In this document: one piece after another, positions 16,496 through 25,100 of the stretch
Layout: each line of letters begins with the position of its first letter
Position numbering within the stretch: position 1 is the stretch's first letter
NCBI RefSeq assembly: GCF_023156385.1
Contig: NZ_JAKZAK010000028.1
Span: forward strand, 1 to 64,000
Length of the DNA stretch: 64,000 bases
Source of the DNA: Marinobacter xestospongiae
GTDB lineage: Bacteria > Pseudomonadota > Gammaproteobacteria > Pseudomonadales > Oleiphilaceae
Direction of reading: 5' to 3'
Notes under the pieces: generated by a model
Database searches by the model: none
What the model saw: the letters and a program-made list of their open reading frames with translations, nothing else
Told to the model about the DNA's origin: nothing
Position numbers and translations under genes: made by a program

Positions 16496-17110
16496 GTGAA
16501 CCAAGACACCATCCTCAAGACCCTGATTGCCGACAACGTTGTTTCCGACCCCGCCAGCGCCCGTGGGCGCCTGCTGAAAGAAGCCGCTAAACTGTTCCGT
16601 GACAAAGGCTACGAACGCACCACGGTGCGTGATCTGGCGGCCGCGGTCGGTATTCAGTCCGGCAGCCTGTTTCATCACTTCCGCTCCAAGGAAGACATCC
16701 TCAAGGCGGTGATGGTGGAAACCATCCAGCTCAACACCGCCCTGATGCGGGCTGCCGTGGAGGCGGCGGATAGTCATGAAGACAAGCTGAGGGCACTGAT
16801 CCGGGCGGAGCTGGAGTCGGTGCTGGGGCAGACCGGTGAGGCCATGGCGGTGCTGGTGTTCGAATGGCGCAGCCTGTCTGATGGCGCTCAGGCCGAGGTG
16901 CTGGCGTTGCGGGACATCTACGAGCAGTTGTGGCTGGATGTGCTGGCAACGCTGGCGGAAGCGGGAACGATCAAGGCCGATGCATTTGTGGTCCGCCGAT
17001 TGCTGACCGGCGCCCTGAGCTGGACTATTACCTGGTACCGCCCGGACGGTGGCATGGACCTGGCGGAGCTGACCGATCAGGTGATGCTCACCCTGGCGGT
17101 CTCTCACTGA
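16496..17110 (+). CDS. atuR: TetR-family regulator of the atu cluster
   Basis: A 204-residue repressor-type regulator, divergent from atuA like PA2885. The N-terminal helix-turn-helix (about residues 23-67) reads LLKEAAKLFRDKGYERTTVR, then AVGIQSGSLFHHFRSKEDIL, a typical TetR recognition helix. The C-terminal ligand domain should bind an acyl-CoA intermediate of terpene breakdown. GTG at 16496 is preferred over TTG at 16490 because GGAA sits six bases before the GTG and directly against the TTG. Confidence 0.88.
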   Translation: MNQDTILKTLIADNVVSDPASARGRLLKEAAKLFRDKGYERTTVRDLAAAVGIQSGSLFHHFRSKEDILKAVMVETIQLNTALMRAAVEAADSHEDKLRALIRAELESVLGQTGEAMAVLVFEWRSLSDGAQAEVLALRDIYEQLWLDVLATLAEAGTIKADAFVVRRLLTGALSWTITWYRPDGGMDLAELTDQVMLTLAVSH

Positions 17111-17124
17111 GTTTTACTTTTATC

Positions 17125-17140
17125 TGGTACGTTTGTACCA
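17125..17140. promoter_or_regulatory. Inverted repeat upstream of the transporter operon
   Basis: TGGTAC-GTTT-GTACCA is a perfect 6+4+6 inverted repeat 15 bases after the atuR stop and 190 bases before the next gene. It could be a weak terminator stem, but no T tract follows; a regulator operator (TGGT-N8-ACCA, GntR-like) is the alternative. The following 17141-17330 is AT-rich and should contain the promoter of the transporter genes. Confidence 0.4.
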
Positions 17141-17330
17141 CTGCTGATTTATGCTTCAACCGATTGTTATTTATTGTTTTATTGATGAATGTCAAACCCG
17201 TTGGTGAAGGGCCATTGGCCTCATCGGCATGATTTTTGGGCATTAGAGCCATTTCTGTCGGACAAGGTTCGTCGCATCCTCTGCACTGTGAAAATCAACC
17301 TATAAGAACAATGCAGACACGGGGCGAACC

Positions 17331-18410
17331 ATGACTTCCTCCTTGCTCAATCTGACCGAAACCATCCGCGGCAGTCGTCTTTCCTGCGCCTGGCTCCGTG
17401 GCGGGGTGCTGGCCGCCCTCACTGTCCTGGCCGGCTGCTCGGTCAATCCGATCTATTCCACCACCGGTATTGTGCTGTCAAACTACTCCGAGGGCGAGGC
17501 GACGCCTTACGTGTTGCAGATGGAAGACTCCCATCTGGCCTGCAGCCTCGGCGAGGGAGTGGACCCGTTGCTGTATTCGTTCTCCCGGGTGACGGATGCG
17601 CCCGACAGCACCGGTTCCCTGCTGATGCTGCTGGCGGCGAACTGCTCCGAACAGCGCGCCTGGGAAGAAGAGTTGCGCTACCTGCGGGCGGACTATCAGG
17701 GTGATGTGCCGGCGGCCAAGGATGCCCGCGAAGCCATGAAGCGCCTCAATGCCGAGATTGCCGCTCGCCGTTATGAGGCCTTCCTGCGGGCGATGCGGGC
17801 ATACGACTACGATCCCTCGCTGGACAATCCCGCCTGCCCGGATTTCTCAACCGAGCAGGACGAACTGACCTTCCTGTTGGGCCTGCTGACTGGCATGCAG
17901 GCCATCGTCAACGATGCCAACTCCGGCGCCATGGCCGGTGTTCCCCGAAACATTGCACCTCAGGCTGAGCGTGCGGCCCAGTGTCTGGACAACCAGCAAT
18001 GGGCCGGTCTGCCCAACGCGGTGCGGGCACTGGTGTGGCTGCTGATTCCCGACACTCAGCCTGCCGGCGCGCAAGACCCGTGGCAGGTCTTCGCCGACAG
18101 TGCCCGGTTGGGGGTCGACAATGGCATGCGCATTTCCATGGCTCTTGAGGCGGTGGCGGCAGAGACCTTCGGTCGCCCGGACGTCCTGGAAACGGTGCTG
18201 GCACGCTTTGCCGATTCCGAGAGTGGTTTTGAGGTACGGGAAGAATACCGCCTGGTGGATTCGGTCGCCGGTGAGGTGGTGCAGTTCATCTCCGACAAGC
18301 ACTGGACGGCCAACTATGGCTACCGCACCCCCCAGCGCTACTTCGGCCAGCTGAGCGAGCAGAGCCAGCAGGCGCCGGCGGAAGTGATGGACCTGGAAGG
18401 ACTGTTGTAA
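17331..18410 (+). CDS. Lipoprotein, TRAP transporter T-component-like
   Basis: A 359-residue lipoprotein: a hydrophobic segment ends in the lipobox LAGC with Cys36. The mature part is alpha-helical with repeat-like helices (for example AWEEELRYLRADYQGD, FLLGLLTGMQAIVNDANSG and ALVWLLIPDTQP). This recalls the TPR-like T component (TatT) that associates with some TRAP transporters and is thought to handle hydrophobic ligands. The assignment rests on this pattern and on the two genes that follow, a binding protein and a TRAP-type permease. No catalytic motif is visible. It would be anchored in the periplasm-facing membrane. Confidence 0.65.
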   Translation: MTSSLLNLTETIRGSRLSCAWLRGGVLAALTVLAGCSVNPIYSTTGIVLSNYSEGEATPYVLQMEDSHLACSLGEGVDPLLYSFSRVTDAPDSTGSLLMLLAANCSEQRAWEEELRYLRADYQGDVPAAKDAREAMKRLNAEIAARRYEAFLRAMRAYDYDPSLDNPACPDFSTEQDELTFLLGLLTGMQAIVNDANSGAMAGVPRNIAPQAERAAQCLDNQQWAGLPNAVRALVWLLIPDTQPAGAQDPWQVFADSARLGVDNGMRISMALEAVAAETFGRPDVLETVLARFADSESGFEVREEYRLVDSVAGEVVQFISDKHWTANYGYRTPQRYFGQLSEQSQQAPAEVMDLEGLL

Positions 18411-18493
18411 TCCGGCCACGGCCGGACCGAACACACGGCTGAATCAGCCTGAGAATCTCTACGACAAGCATAACAATGACCCGGAGGTCACCC

Positions 18494-19507
18494 ATGATCC
18501 GTAAATCCCTTGCTGCCCTGACCCTGTCCCTGGTAACGCCGCTGGCTGCTGCCCAGGAGCCGGTGCGGATGTGCGTGTTTGACGTCATCGGTGCCAATGG
18601 CGATGTCTTTAACATGGTCAAGGACTACGCCCTCGAGATGAAGAGCCACGGTGTCGACTTTGAACTGCGTCCCTACACCGATGAAGGCGTCGCGGTCGGG
18701 GATTTCTCCTCCGGTCAGTGCGATGCGGTTGCTGCAACCGACCTGCGGATTCGTCCGTTCAACCGGTTTACCGGCAGTGTCAGTGCGGTGGGCGCGATCC
18801 CCACCTACGATGACCTGCGCACCCTGCTGGCGACCCTGGCCCAGCCCAAGGCGGCGCCGCTGATGAAGCAGGACGGTTATGAGGTTCTGGGGATTGTACC
18901 GGCGGGCGCCGGTTACCTGTTCGTCAACGACCGCTCCATCGATACCGCCGGTGAACTGGCGGGCAAGCGGATGGCGACACTGGATTACCAGAAGGACGCC
19001 ATCCACATGGTGAACTACGTCAAGGCTACGGTGGTGCCGTCGGACATCACCAACTTTGCCGGCAAGTTCAACAACGGGTCGGTGGATACCGCCTACGCAC
19101 CCGCTTTCGCCTATGAGGCGCTGGAGCTGTACAAGGGCATCGGCGATACCGGTGGCATTGTCGATTACCCGCTGGCCCAGCTGACCATCCAGATCATCGC
19201 CCGTGATGAGGTGCTGGATGACGCCACTGCCCAGCAGGCGCGGGAAGTGGCGTGGGGCATGTACGGCCAGGCCATGGATCTGGTGTCGCGTCTGGAGAGT
19301 GCCATTCCCGAGGACAAGTGGATCAACATTCCCGCCAACGATGTGCAGGGCTATCAGGAAATGTTCCGTGAGAACCGCCTGCAACTGCGGGACGGCGTCA
19401 ACGGAGCCGAGCAGGTCTACCATCCCAAGATGATGAGCCTGCTGAGTAAAATCCGCTGCGCCAGCAATCCGGCCGCCTCGGAGTGCACCGCCGGCAACCG
19501 CGAATAA
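18494..19507 (+). CDS. Periplasmic solute-binding protein of a TRAP-like transporter
   Basis: A 337-residue exported protein. The start at 18494 is chosen because GGAGGT lies five bases upstream; an earlier in-frame ATG at 18476 lacks such a site. A signal peptide (LAALTLSLVTPLAAAQ) precedes a two-lobed binding-protein pattern: MCVFDVIGANGDVFNMVKDY, then SGQCDAVAATDLRIRPFN, then GKRMATLDYQKDAIHMV. It resembles the putative solute-binding family annotated DUF6091 and distantly the DctP type. Cys residues near the C-terminus (IRCASNPAASEC) may form a disulfide. It lies between the lipoprotein and the permease, all on one strand. The ligand is unknown. Confidence 0.8.
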   Translation: MIRKSLAALTLSLVTPLAAAQEPVRMCVFDVIGANGDVFNMVKDYALEMKSHGVDFELRPYTDEGVAVGDFSSGQCDAVAATDLRIRPFNRFTGSVSAVGAIPTYDDLRTLLATLAQPKAAPLMKQDGYEVLGIVPAGAGYLFVNDRSIDTAGELAGKRMATLDYQKDAIHMVNYVKATVVPSDITNFAGKFNNGSVDTAYAPAFAYEALELYKGIGDTGGIVDYPLAQLTIQIIARDEVLDDATAQQAREVAWGMYGQAMDLVSRLESAIPEDKWINIPANDVQGYQEMFRENRLQLRDGVNGAEQVYHPKMMSLLSKIRCASNPAASECTAGNRE

Positions 19508-19548
19508 ATGTTCGGTATTTGATAATAAGACCAAAGGGCTGAACCTCC

Positions 19549-21600
19549 ATGATCTCCCGCGTACTGTCGACCGCCCGGACCACCACGTTGTATCCCATGC
19601 ATCGCCTGCATGGGATGGTCCTGCTGCTGCTCCTGCTGTTCACCCTGCTGCTGGGGATGGGCAATTCGCTTCACAGCCGGTTGCTGTGGGTGGGTGAGCA
19701 GACCTGGCCCAACTACTACCTGCTCAATCCGGACGCCACCGCGCCGGAGTGCGATCTCAGCATGGATGTGGACACCGAGGTGCAGCGCCGGCTCGACGCC
19801 TACAAGCCCGATCCGGATGATCTGTTCAGCTCGCCGCCCAATGCCTCTGCCCTGCGGGAATCCCTGCAGCGCAACCTGGCACTGTGCGAGCAGAAGTTTG
19901 CCGCCTTCGAGGAAAACCAGAAGCACGCCACCCCGGCACTGGCGGCCTTCAAGACCGTGGAGCAGGGGCTGGCGGATTTCCTGCTGGATAACATCGACCT
20001 GATGAAATACCTGTTCATCGCGATGTTCGCGATGGCCGCGGCGGTGTCTGCCCTGGACGCCGATCACATTGCCCTGCGGTTGCCCCGTAACCGCTCGGAG
20101 TGGCGATTGAGTCAGGGTGTCCAGTTGCTGACCAACGGTCTGATGGTGGCGTCCCTGCAATCCTACGCCGGCCGGCTCAGCACGACACCTGGCTCGGAAG
20201 ACGTCGCAGCGCTGCAGCTGGCCTGGACGCTGGTGTTCGGGCTGTTTATGGTGATCAACGCCGTGCGGCTGCTGTGGGTGCCGGAACGCATGCGCGCTGG
20301 CGGTCTCAATGCCTCCTCCCCGCTGGTGATCCCGCTCTACTGTGCCATGGGGCTGATCGCCATGAGTTACTTCTTCTTCGTGGACGGTTACAGCTCGGGT
20401 CTGGCGATCTATTTCGGCATGATGAGCAACCTGTCGTCGATGTTCATCAACATCGGTCTCTACGTGCTGGTGGGTATGGCACTCAAGCAGACCCGGCTGC
20501 CGGAGCTGCTGATCAACGTCATCAAGCCGTTCCAGTTGCCGGCGCCGTTGCTGGCGTCGGTGATGATCTTTGCTACCGCATTCCCCACCGCATTCACCGG
20601 GGCGTCCGGCATCTTCATCCTGGCCGTGGGTGGGGTGGTCTATGACGAACTGCGCCGTGCCGGCGCCGGGCGTCAGCTGTCGCTGGCAACCACCGCCATG
20701 TCCGGCAGCCTGGGTGTGGTGCTCAACCCCTGTCTTCTGATCGTTGTGGTCGCTGCGCTTAACAAGGAAGTGACCACCTCGGAACTCTATGGCTGGGGGT
20801 TCTGGGTGTTCCTGATGTCCGCCTGTCTGTTCTCTTTCGTTGTCTGCAAGACCGAGGGTAACTGGAAGCCCAAGCCCCGGCCGGGTGCCCTGCGGGAATC
20901 CCTGGCCCAGCTGCGTCCGTTGCTGCCCTATGCCGTGGTGGCCGGTCTGGTGATCCTGACGGTCTGGCTGCTGCTGGATCTGCGTTTCAACGAGTACAGT
21001 GCGCCGCTGATTCTGCCGCTGGTGATGCTGGCGCTGGTGTTGCTGGATGCGGACAAGGACAACCGTGATGACGGCCAGTCCCGCGGTGGTGCCTTCTGGT
21101 CCCGCAGTACTGCGGCAGCCAGCGACTCGGCGGTGCACATTGGCGCGCTGCTGGCGCTGATCGGATTTTCGATCTGTCTGGGCGGGATTCTTGAGCGTTC
21201 GGAGATCGTTCACGCCATCTTCCCTGAGCATCTGGACAACCCCTGGCTGGTGATGCTGGTGGTGGTGTTCATGCTGACCTTTATCGGCATGGTGATGGAC
21301 CCGTTCGGGGCGGTGATCCTGGTCTCTGCCACCATCGCCCAGGCAGCCATCAACCTGGGGATCGATCCACTGCATTTCTGGATCGTCTGCCTGGTGGCCT
21401 TTGAGCTGGGCTACCTGAGTCCGCCGGTGGCGCTCAATCACCTGTTGACCCGGCAGGTGGTGGGGGAGACCGAAGTGCTCGCAGCCGAGCGCACCGGTTC
21501 CTTCTGGCACCGCTACGAGCGCCTGCTGCTGCCACTGCTGGTGATGGCCACCACGCTGCTTCTGGTCGCCTTCATTCCCATGTTCTTCTACGTTCTGTGA
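19549..21600 (+). CDS. TRAP-type permease, fused small and large subunits with periplasmic insertion
   Basis: A 683-residue integral membrane protein. The large TRAP (DctM-like) half carries conserved-looking turns such as GASGIFILAVGGVVYDELRRAG, MSGSLGVVLNPCL and FIGMVMDPFGAVILVSATI. Upstream helices (about 152-290) would be the small DctQ-like subunit fused in one chain. Between the first helix (about 22-37) and the second (about 152-168) is a roughly 110-residue polar insertion with two Cys (68 and 113), predicted periplasmic and unusual for this family. It should use a sodium gradient and accept substrate from the preceding binding protein. A strong terminator follows 70 bases after the stop. 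Confidence 0.85.
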   Translation: MISRVLSTARTTTLYPMHRLHGMVLLLLLLFTLLLGMGNSLHSRLLWVGEQTWPNYYLLNPDATAPECDLSMDVDTEVQRRLDAYKPDPDDLFSSPPNASALRESLQRNLALCEQKFAAFEENQKHATPALAAFKTVEQGLADFLLDNIDLMKYLFIAMFAMAAAVSALDADHIALRLPRNRSEWRLSQGVQLLTNGLMVASLQSYAGRLSTTPGSEDVAALQLAWTLVFGLFMVINAVRLLWVPERMRAGGLNASSPLVIPLYCAMGLIAMSYFFFVDGYSSGLAIYFGMMSNLSSMFINIGLYVLVGMALKQTRLPELLINVIKPFQLPAPLLASVMIFATAFPTAFTGASGIFILAVGGVVYDELRRAGAGRQLSLATTAMSGSLGVVLNPCLLIVVVAALNKEVTTSELYGWGFWVFLMSACLFSFVVCKTEGNWKPKPRPGALRESLAQLRPLLPYAVVAGLVILTVWLLLDLRFNEYSAPLILPLVMLALVLLDADKDNRDDGQSRGGAFWSRSTAAASDSAVHIGALLALIGFSICLGGILERSEIVHAIFPEHLDNPWLVMLVVVFMLTFIGMVMDPFGAVILVSATIAQAAINLGIDPLHFWIVCLVAFELGYLSPPVALNHLLTRQVVGETEVLAAERTGSFWHRYERLLLPLLVMATTLLLVAFIPMFFYVL

Positions 21601-21669
21601 GGCGCTGAGAGCTCTCAACCCTGGCCGGTTCCGGGACGTTCGGACCACGGAACCGGCGCCTTGCGCTCT

Positions 21670-21695
21670 GCCGCCCCATTCCGGGCGGCTTTTTT
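21670..21695 (+). terminator. Rho-independent terminator after the transporter operon
   Basis: GCCGCCC (21670-21676) pairs with GGGCGGC (21683-21689), loop of six bases, followed directly by six T. Confidence 0.85.
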
Positions 21696-21761
21696 ATGGG
21701 CGGATTCTGCCGTACGCTCGTACTCTGATTAGGGTGTATTGCGGCTGGAGGTGGATAGCCA

Positions 21762-24437
21762 ATGGTTTCCGGGGCAGTGATCGGCAGATTAAAAGCAATG
21801 GCGGTGTTGGCAGCCTCTCTGGCGCTGTTCGCCTGTGGTGGAGGTGGCAGCAGTAGCAGTGGCGACGACGGCGGTGAGGGCGGTGATGGCGGAGGCGACG
21901 CGCCCTCGGGTCCGGCGTTGTCCGGCACCATCACCATTGAAAGTCGCACCCGGGTGGACTCCGATACCGCTGATGACAGCCGCACCGGTACTGCTGTAGA
22001 GAATGATCCCGTGGCGCTGGCCCAATGGCTCCCCGAGACCGGTACGGTGGGCGGCTACCTCAGTGCCACCGCAGGGGTGTATCCGGATGACGGCCTGAAC
22101 GGCCCGGTGTTTTCCTACAATCAGGACACCATTGACAGCTTTCGAATTCGGTTGAATGACGGTGACCGGGTGGTGTTGCAGGTGTTTGCCGCCAGTCCGG
22201 TGGACCCGGAGGTGGCGATGATCATATCGCCGCCATCGGGGGGCGATATCTGCGGCAATGACTGCTTCGGGCCGCCGCCGTTCAGCCATCAGGTGTCCCT
22301 GCCTGATGGCGAGACGGTTGAGCATGTGGTGCGCATTGGTGCTGCCGGTGGCGGTCCGTTTCGCTATGTATTGACGGTGTCTGCCGAAGGCTCCCAGGCA
22401 ACGTCGGCGGCGTTCCCCGAGCCGGCGCTGGTTGAGGATGAGGCAATCGTGGTGATGGACACAGCCACCACCGCAGCGCAGGGCGCGGGGCCACTTCGCT
22501 CGGCGGCAGCCGGTGGCCCGGACTACCGCCCTCTGGCCCCTGGCGTGTGGGCGGTTACCCGGCCGCAAACAGCGGCCTTGCGCAGCCAGTCAATGGATCG
22601 GCGGGAGGACACCGTGGCGTGGATTCGCTCGTTGCGGCAACAGCCGGGGGTCCGGTTGGCGGAACCCAACTACCGTTATCGCAGCCTGGCGGTGAATCCC
22701 GGTAACAACAGCCTTTACCGCCTGCAGTGGCATTACCCGCTGATCAGCCTGCCTGTCGCCTGGCAGTCCGCGCCCAATGGTGGCCAGGGCGTTGGGGTGG
22801 CGGTGATGGACACCGGTCTTCTCAGTAGCCAGCCCGCCAGTTATGGCAACTGGCATCCGGACCTGGCTGCCAACGTTATCGGATTCAGCGGCGAGATCTT
22901 GGACTTTGTCTCTGGCGAGCTCGACATCGATACCGAGGACAATCAGCAGCGCGACGTCAACCCGGCAGATCCCGGCGACGGCCGAAGCCAGGCCAGCAAC
23001 TTCCATGGCACCCACGTCGCCGGCATCGTGGCCGGAGTGGACAACCAGCAGGGCATCGTCGGAGTCGCGCCAAAATCCACCCTGTATCCGGTCCGGGTGC
23101 TGGGCCGTGACGGCTCCGGAAGCACCGCGGATCTGGTGGCAGCGCTGAACTGGGCCGCTACCCGCAGCGATGTCGATGTCATCAACCTGAGCCTGGGCGG
23201 CTCCGCGCCCAGCGACACCCTGCGCCAGGCCATTGACCGGGCCCACAACGCCGGCAAACTGGTGGTTGCTGCGGCCGGTAACGAGGGCACCGACCAGCTG
23301 ACCTATCCGGCCGCGTTCGAGCGCGTGGTGGGTGTTGGTGCAGTGGACGGGGCCAAGGTGCGGGCGTCCTACTCCAATATTGGTGGATCGGTGGATCTGG
23401 TCGCTCCGGGCGGGGATGCAACCCGTGACGCCAACCTGGATGGTGACGCCGATCTGATCATCAGTGCCTGGGGCGACGATTCCCAGGGGCGTTTCGAACC
23501 GATGTACGCCGGCCTGCAGGGGACTTCCATGGCGGCGCCTCATGTCAGCGGTGTCTATGCCCTGATGAAGGGGGCTGCCCAGGACCAGGGGCTGGACGTT
23601 ACGCCGGACGACTTTTTTGCCATGCTGGCCAGCGGCGAACTGACCGATCCCCTTGGCAACCGCACGGAATACGGCGCCGGGCTGATCAACGCGGTCAAAG
23701 CGGTGGATGCGGCCCTGGCTGGCGCGACCCCGGTGGTGCTGGCGGCGGAGCCGTCGTCGCTGCAGTTCAGTGAGGCCCGGGCGACCCAGACCCTGAACCT
23801 GACGGTGTATCCCGCCGGCCAGCCGGTGACGGTGCAGTCGGTGGCCAGCGTCCCCGGGTGGCTGTCGCTGTCGCCGCAACCCGTCGTGGGGCAGGCGCCA
23901 CCGGAGACCCTGCAGGTATCGGTGGATCTTGATCAGCTGAATCAGGACACCAGCTACGCCACCGAGCTGGCCTTTAGCTACGACGCCGCCGGCCAGCAGC
24001 GGGAGCTGGCGGTGCCGATTACGGTGCGCCGTGTTGACCCGGAAGATCAGCGGGACGCCGGTCGTCACTACGTGCTGCTGGTGGACCCGGACGATGAGGT
24101 GGAGACCCAGCAGGCCGTGGTGGTGGTCAGCAACGGCCAGTACCGGTTTGAGTTCGCCGATGCCGCGCCCGGGGAGTATCTGCTGGTGGCGGGGACGGAC
24201 ATCGACAATAATGGCCGGATCTGTGAGAACGGCGAGGCCTGTGCCGAGTATCCGGTCATTGGTTTGCCGGAGCCGGTGGCGCTTGGCGAGGCGCCGGTCA
24301 GCGGGGTGGTGATGAACACCGGTTTCCGCCGACCGACCCTGTCAGAAATGGGGCTGCCTCGCTACGGCTTCAAGGGCTACCGCGTGCCTCGTCCACAGCA
24401 TACCGCCACCAGACACTATCAGGGAGGAAGGCCATGA
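21762..24437 (+). CDS. Subtilisin-like (S8) serine protease, lipoprotein
   Basis: An 891-residue surface or periplasmic protease. The signal peptide ends in the lipobox LFAC with Cys25, followed by a Gly/Ser/Asp-rich tether (25-48). A beta-rich pre-domain (about 100-210) resembles bacterial pre-peptidase domains. The S8 catalytic domain (about 320-650) has Asp350 in VMDTG, His415 in HGTHVAG and Ser589 in GTSMAAPH, so the triad is complete. The C-terminal region (about 670-891) contains a beta-sandwich and a domain with YLLVAGTDIDNNGRICENGEAC, possibly calcium-binding. The stop overlaps the next gene's ATG (ATGA), so the two are coupled. Substrate unknown. Confidence 0.92.
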   Translation: MVSGAVIGRLKAMAVLAASLALFACGGGGSSSSGDDGGEGGDGGGDAPSGPALSGTITIESRTRVDSDTADDSRTGTAVENDPVALAQWLPETGTVGGYLSATAGVYPDDGLNGPVFSYNQDTIDSFRIRLNDGDRVVLQVFAASPVDPEVAMIISPPSGGDICGNDCFGPPPFSHQVSLPDGETVEHVVRIGAAGGGPFRYVLTVSAEGSQATSAAFPEPALVEDEAIVVMDTATTAAQGAGPLRSAAAGGPDYRPLAPGVWAVTRPQTAALRSQSMDRREDTVAWIRSLRQQPGVRLAEPNYRYRSLAVNPGNNSLYRLQWHYPLISLPVAWQSAPNGGQGVGVAVMDTGLLSSQPASYGNWHPDLAANVIGFSGEILDFVSGELDIDTEDNQQRDVNPADPGDGRSQASNFHGTHVAGIVAGVDNQQGIVGVAPKSTLYPVRVLGRDGSGSTADLVAALNWAATRSDVDVINLSLGGSAPSDTLRQAIDRAHNAGKLVVAAAGNEGTDQLTYPAAFERVVGVGAVDGAKVRASYSNIGGSVDLVAPGGDATRDANLDGDADLIISAWGDDSQGRFEPMYAGLQGTSMAAPHVSGVYALMKGAAQDQGLDVTPDDFFAMLASGELTDPLGNRTEYGAGLINAVKAVDAALAGATPVVLAAEPSSLQFSEARATQTLNLTVYPAGQPVTVQSVASVPGWLSLSPQPVVGQAPPETLQVSVDLDQLNQDTSYATELAFSYDAAGQQRELAVPITVRRVDPEDQRDAGRHYVLLVDPDDEVETQQAVVVVSNGQYRFEFADAAPGEYLLVAGTDIDNNGRICENGEACAEYPVIGLPEPVALGEAPVSGVVMNTGFRRPTLSEMGLPRYGFKGYRVPRPQHTATRHYQGGRP

Positions 24438-24943
24438 AAACCAGTTTCACCGCCGCGTTGGGGATGGCCCTGACCGGGCTGCTCAGTGGTTGCGCGCTGT
24501 CCGGCGATAACGTGGATAGACCTGCGTCTCCGGCCCACGAGGTGGCGGCATCGCTGCATTGCGGGTTGACCGCCCCCGGTGCGGTGCTGGTGCAGAGCCG
24601 GGAGGATCTAAAACGCCTGGCCAGTCTGCCCGGTCTGGGCCTGAATCTGGACCGCCTGCCAACAGAGGATCTGGAGCAACAGCCGTTGGTCGTGGTGGCG
24701 CAGGGCCAGAAACCGACCGCCGGCTATTCGGTCTCTCTCAAGGGGGCCGGGCTGAACGGCGACCGGCTGCTGCTGGCCATGTCCATTTCTGAACCCCGGG
24801 CCGATGCCATGGTGGCTCAGGTGCTGACCACCCCGTGTGTGGTGGTGGCGGTGACGGCGGAGGGCTGGCAGACCCTGACAGTCGAGGGCCAGGGCTTGCC
24901 GGAGATTACTCGCCAGCGCAGCGCTGATACAAACAACCGTTGA
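24434..24943 (+). CDS. PrcB-like lipoprotein, protease partner
   Basis: A 169-residue lipoprotein with lipobox LLSGC (Cys20). The motif GQKPTAGYSV (91-100) followed by LLLAMSISEPRADAMV and TTPCVVVAV is the pattern of the PrcB C-terminal domain. That domain is named after the subunit encoded with the Treponema dentilisin protease (prcB-prcA-prtP). Here it is translationally coupled to an S8 protease, which independently suggests a partner, stabiliser or inhibitor role. The gene is short and of normal length for the domain. Confidence 0.78.
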   Translation: MKTSFTAALGMALTGLLSGCALSGDNVDRPASPAHEVAASLHCGLTAPGAVLVQSREDLKRLASLPGLGLNLDRLPTEDLEQQPLVVVAQGQKPTAGYSVSLKGAGLNGDRLLLAMSISEPRADAMVAQVLTTPCVVVAVTAEGWQTLTVEGQGLPEITRQRSADTNNR

Positions 24944-25100
24944 TCTTTGCCGGCAAATCCCTAAGCTAGGTAGCCTCAGAAAATGCTGTCCTGGTGGTGC
25001 CGAGGCACACGCTAGGTGAGCTTGTGGCGTACCGCCGTCCCATCAGTTGGCCACAGCTGCCAACCCGTTGCAAAATCGCCTCCGGAGTTGTTCCTCACCT

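Noticed and set aside
16300..16605. N-terminal extension of AtuA to an upstream start
   Set aside because: It would run through the atuR start and the operator/promoter; the family start with a ribosome-binding site is at 16299.
19417..21648. 743-codon minus-strand open frame, very rich in His and Gln
   Set aside because: It lies antisense to the TRAP permease and its composition is that of a complementary-strand shadow of a GC-rich gene; no domain is seen.
22590..24068. 492-codon minus-strand frame
   Set aside because: Antisense to the S8 protease, which has a complete catalytic triad.
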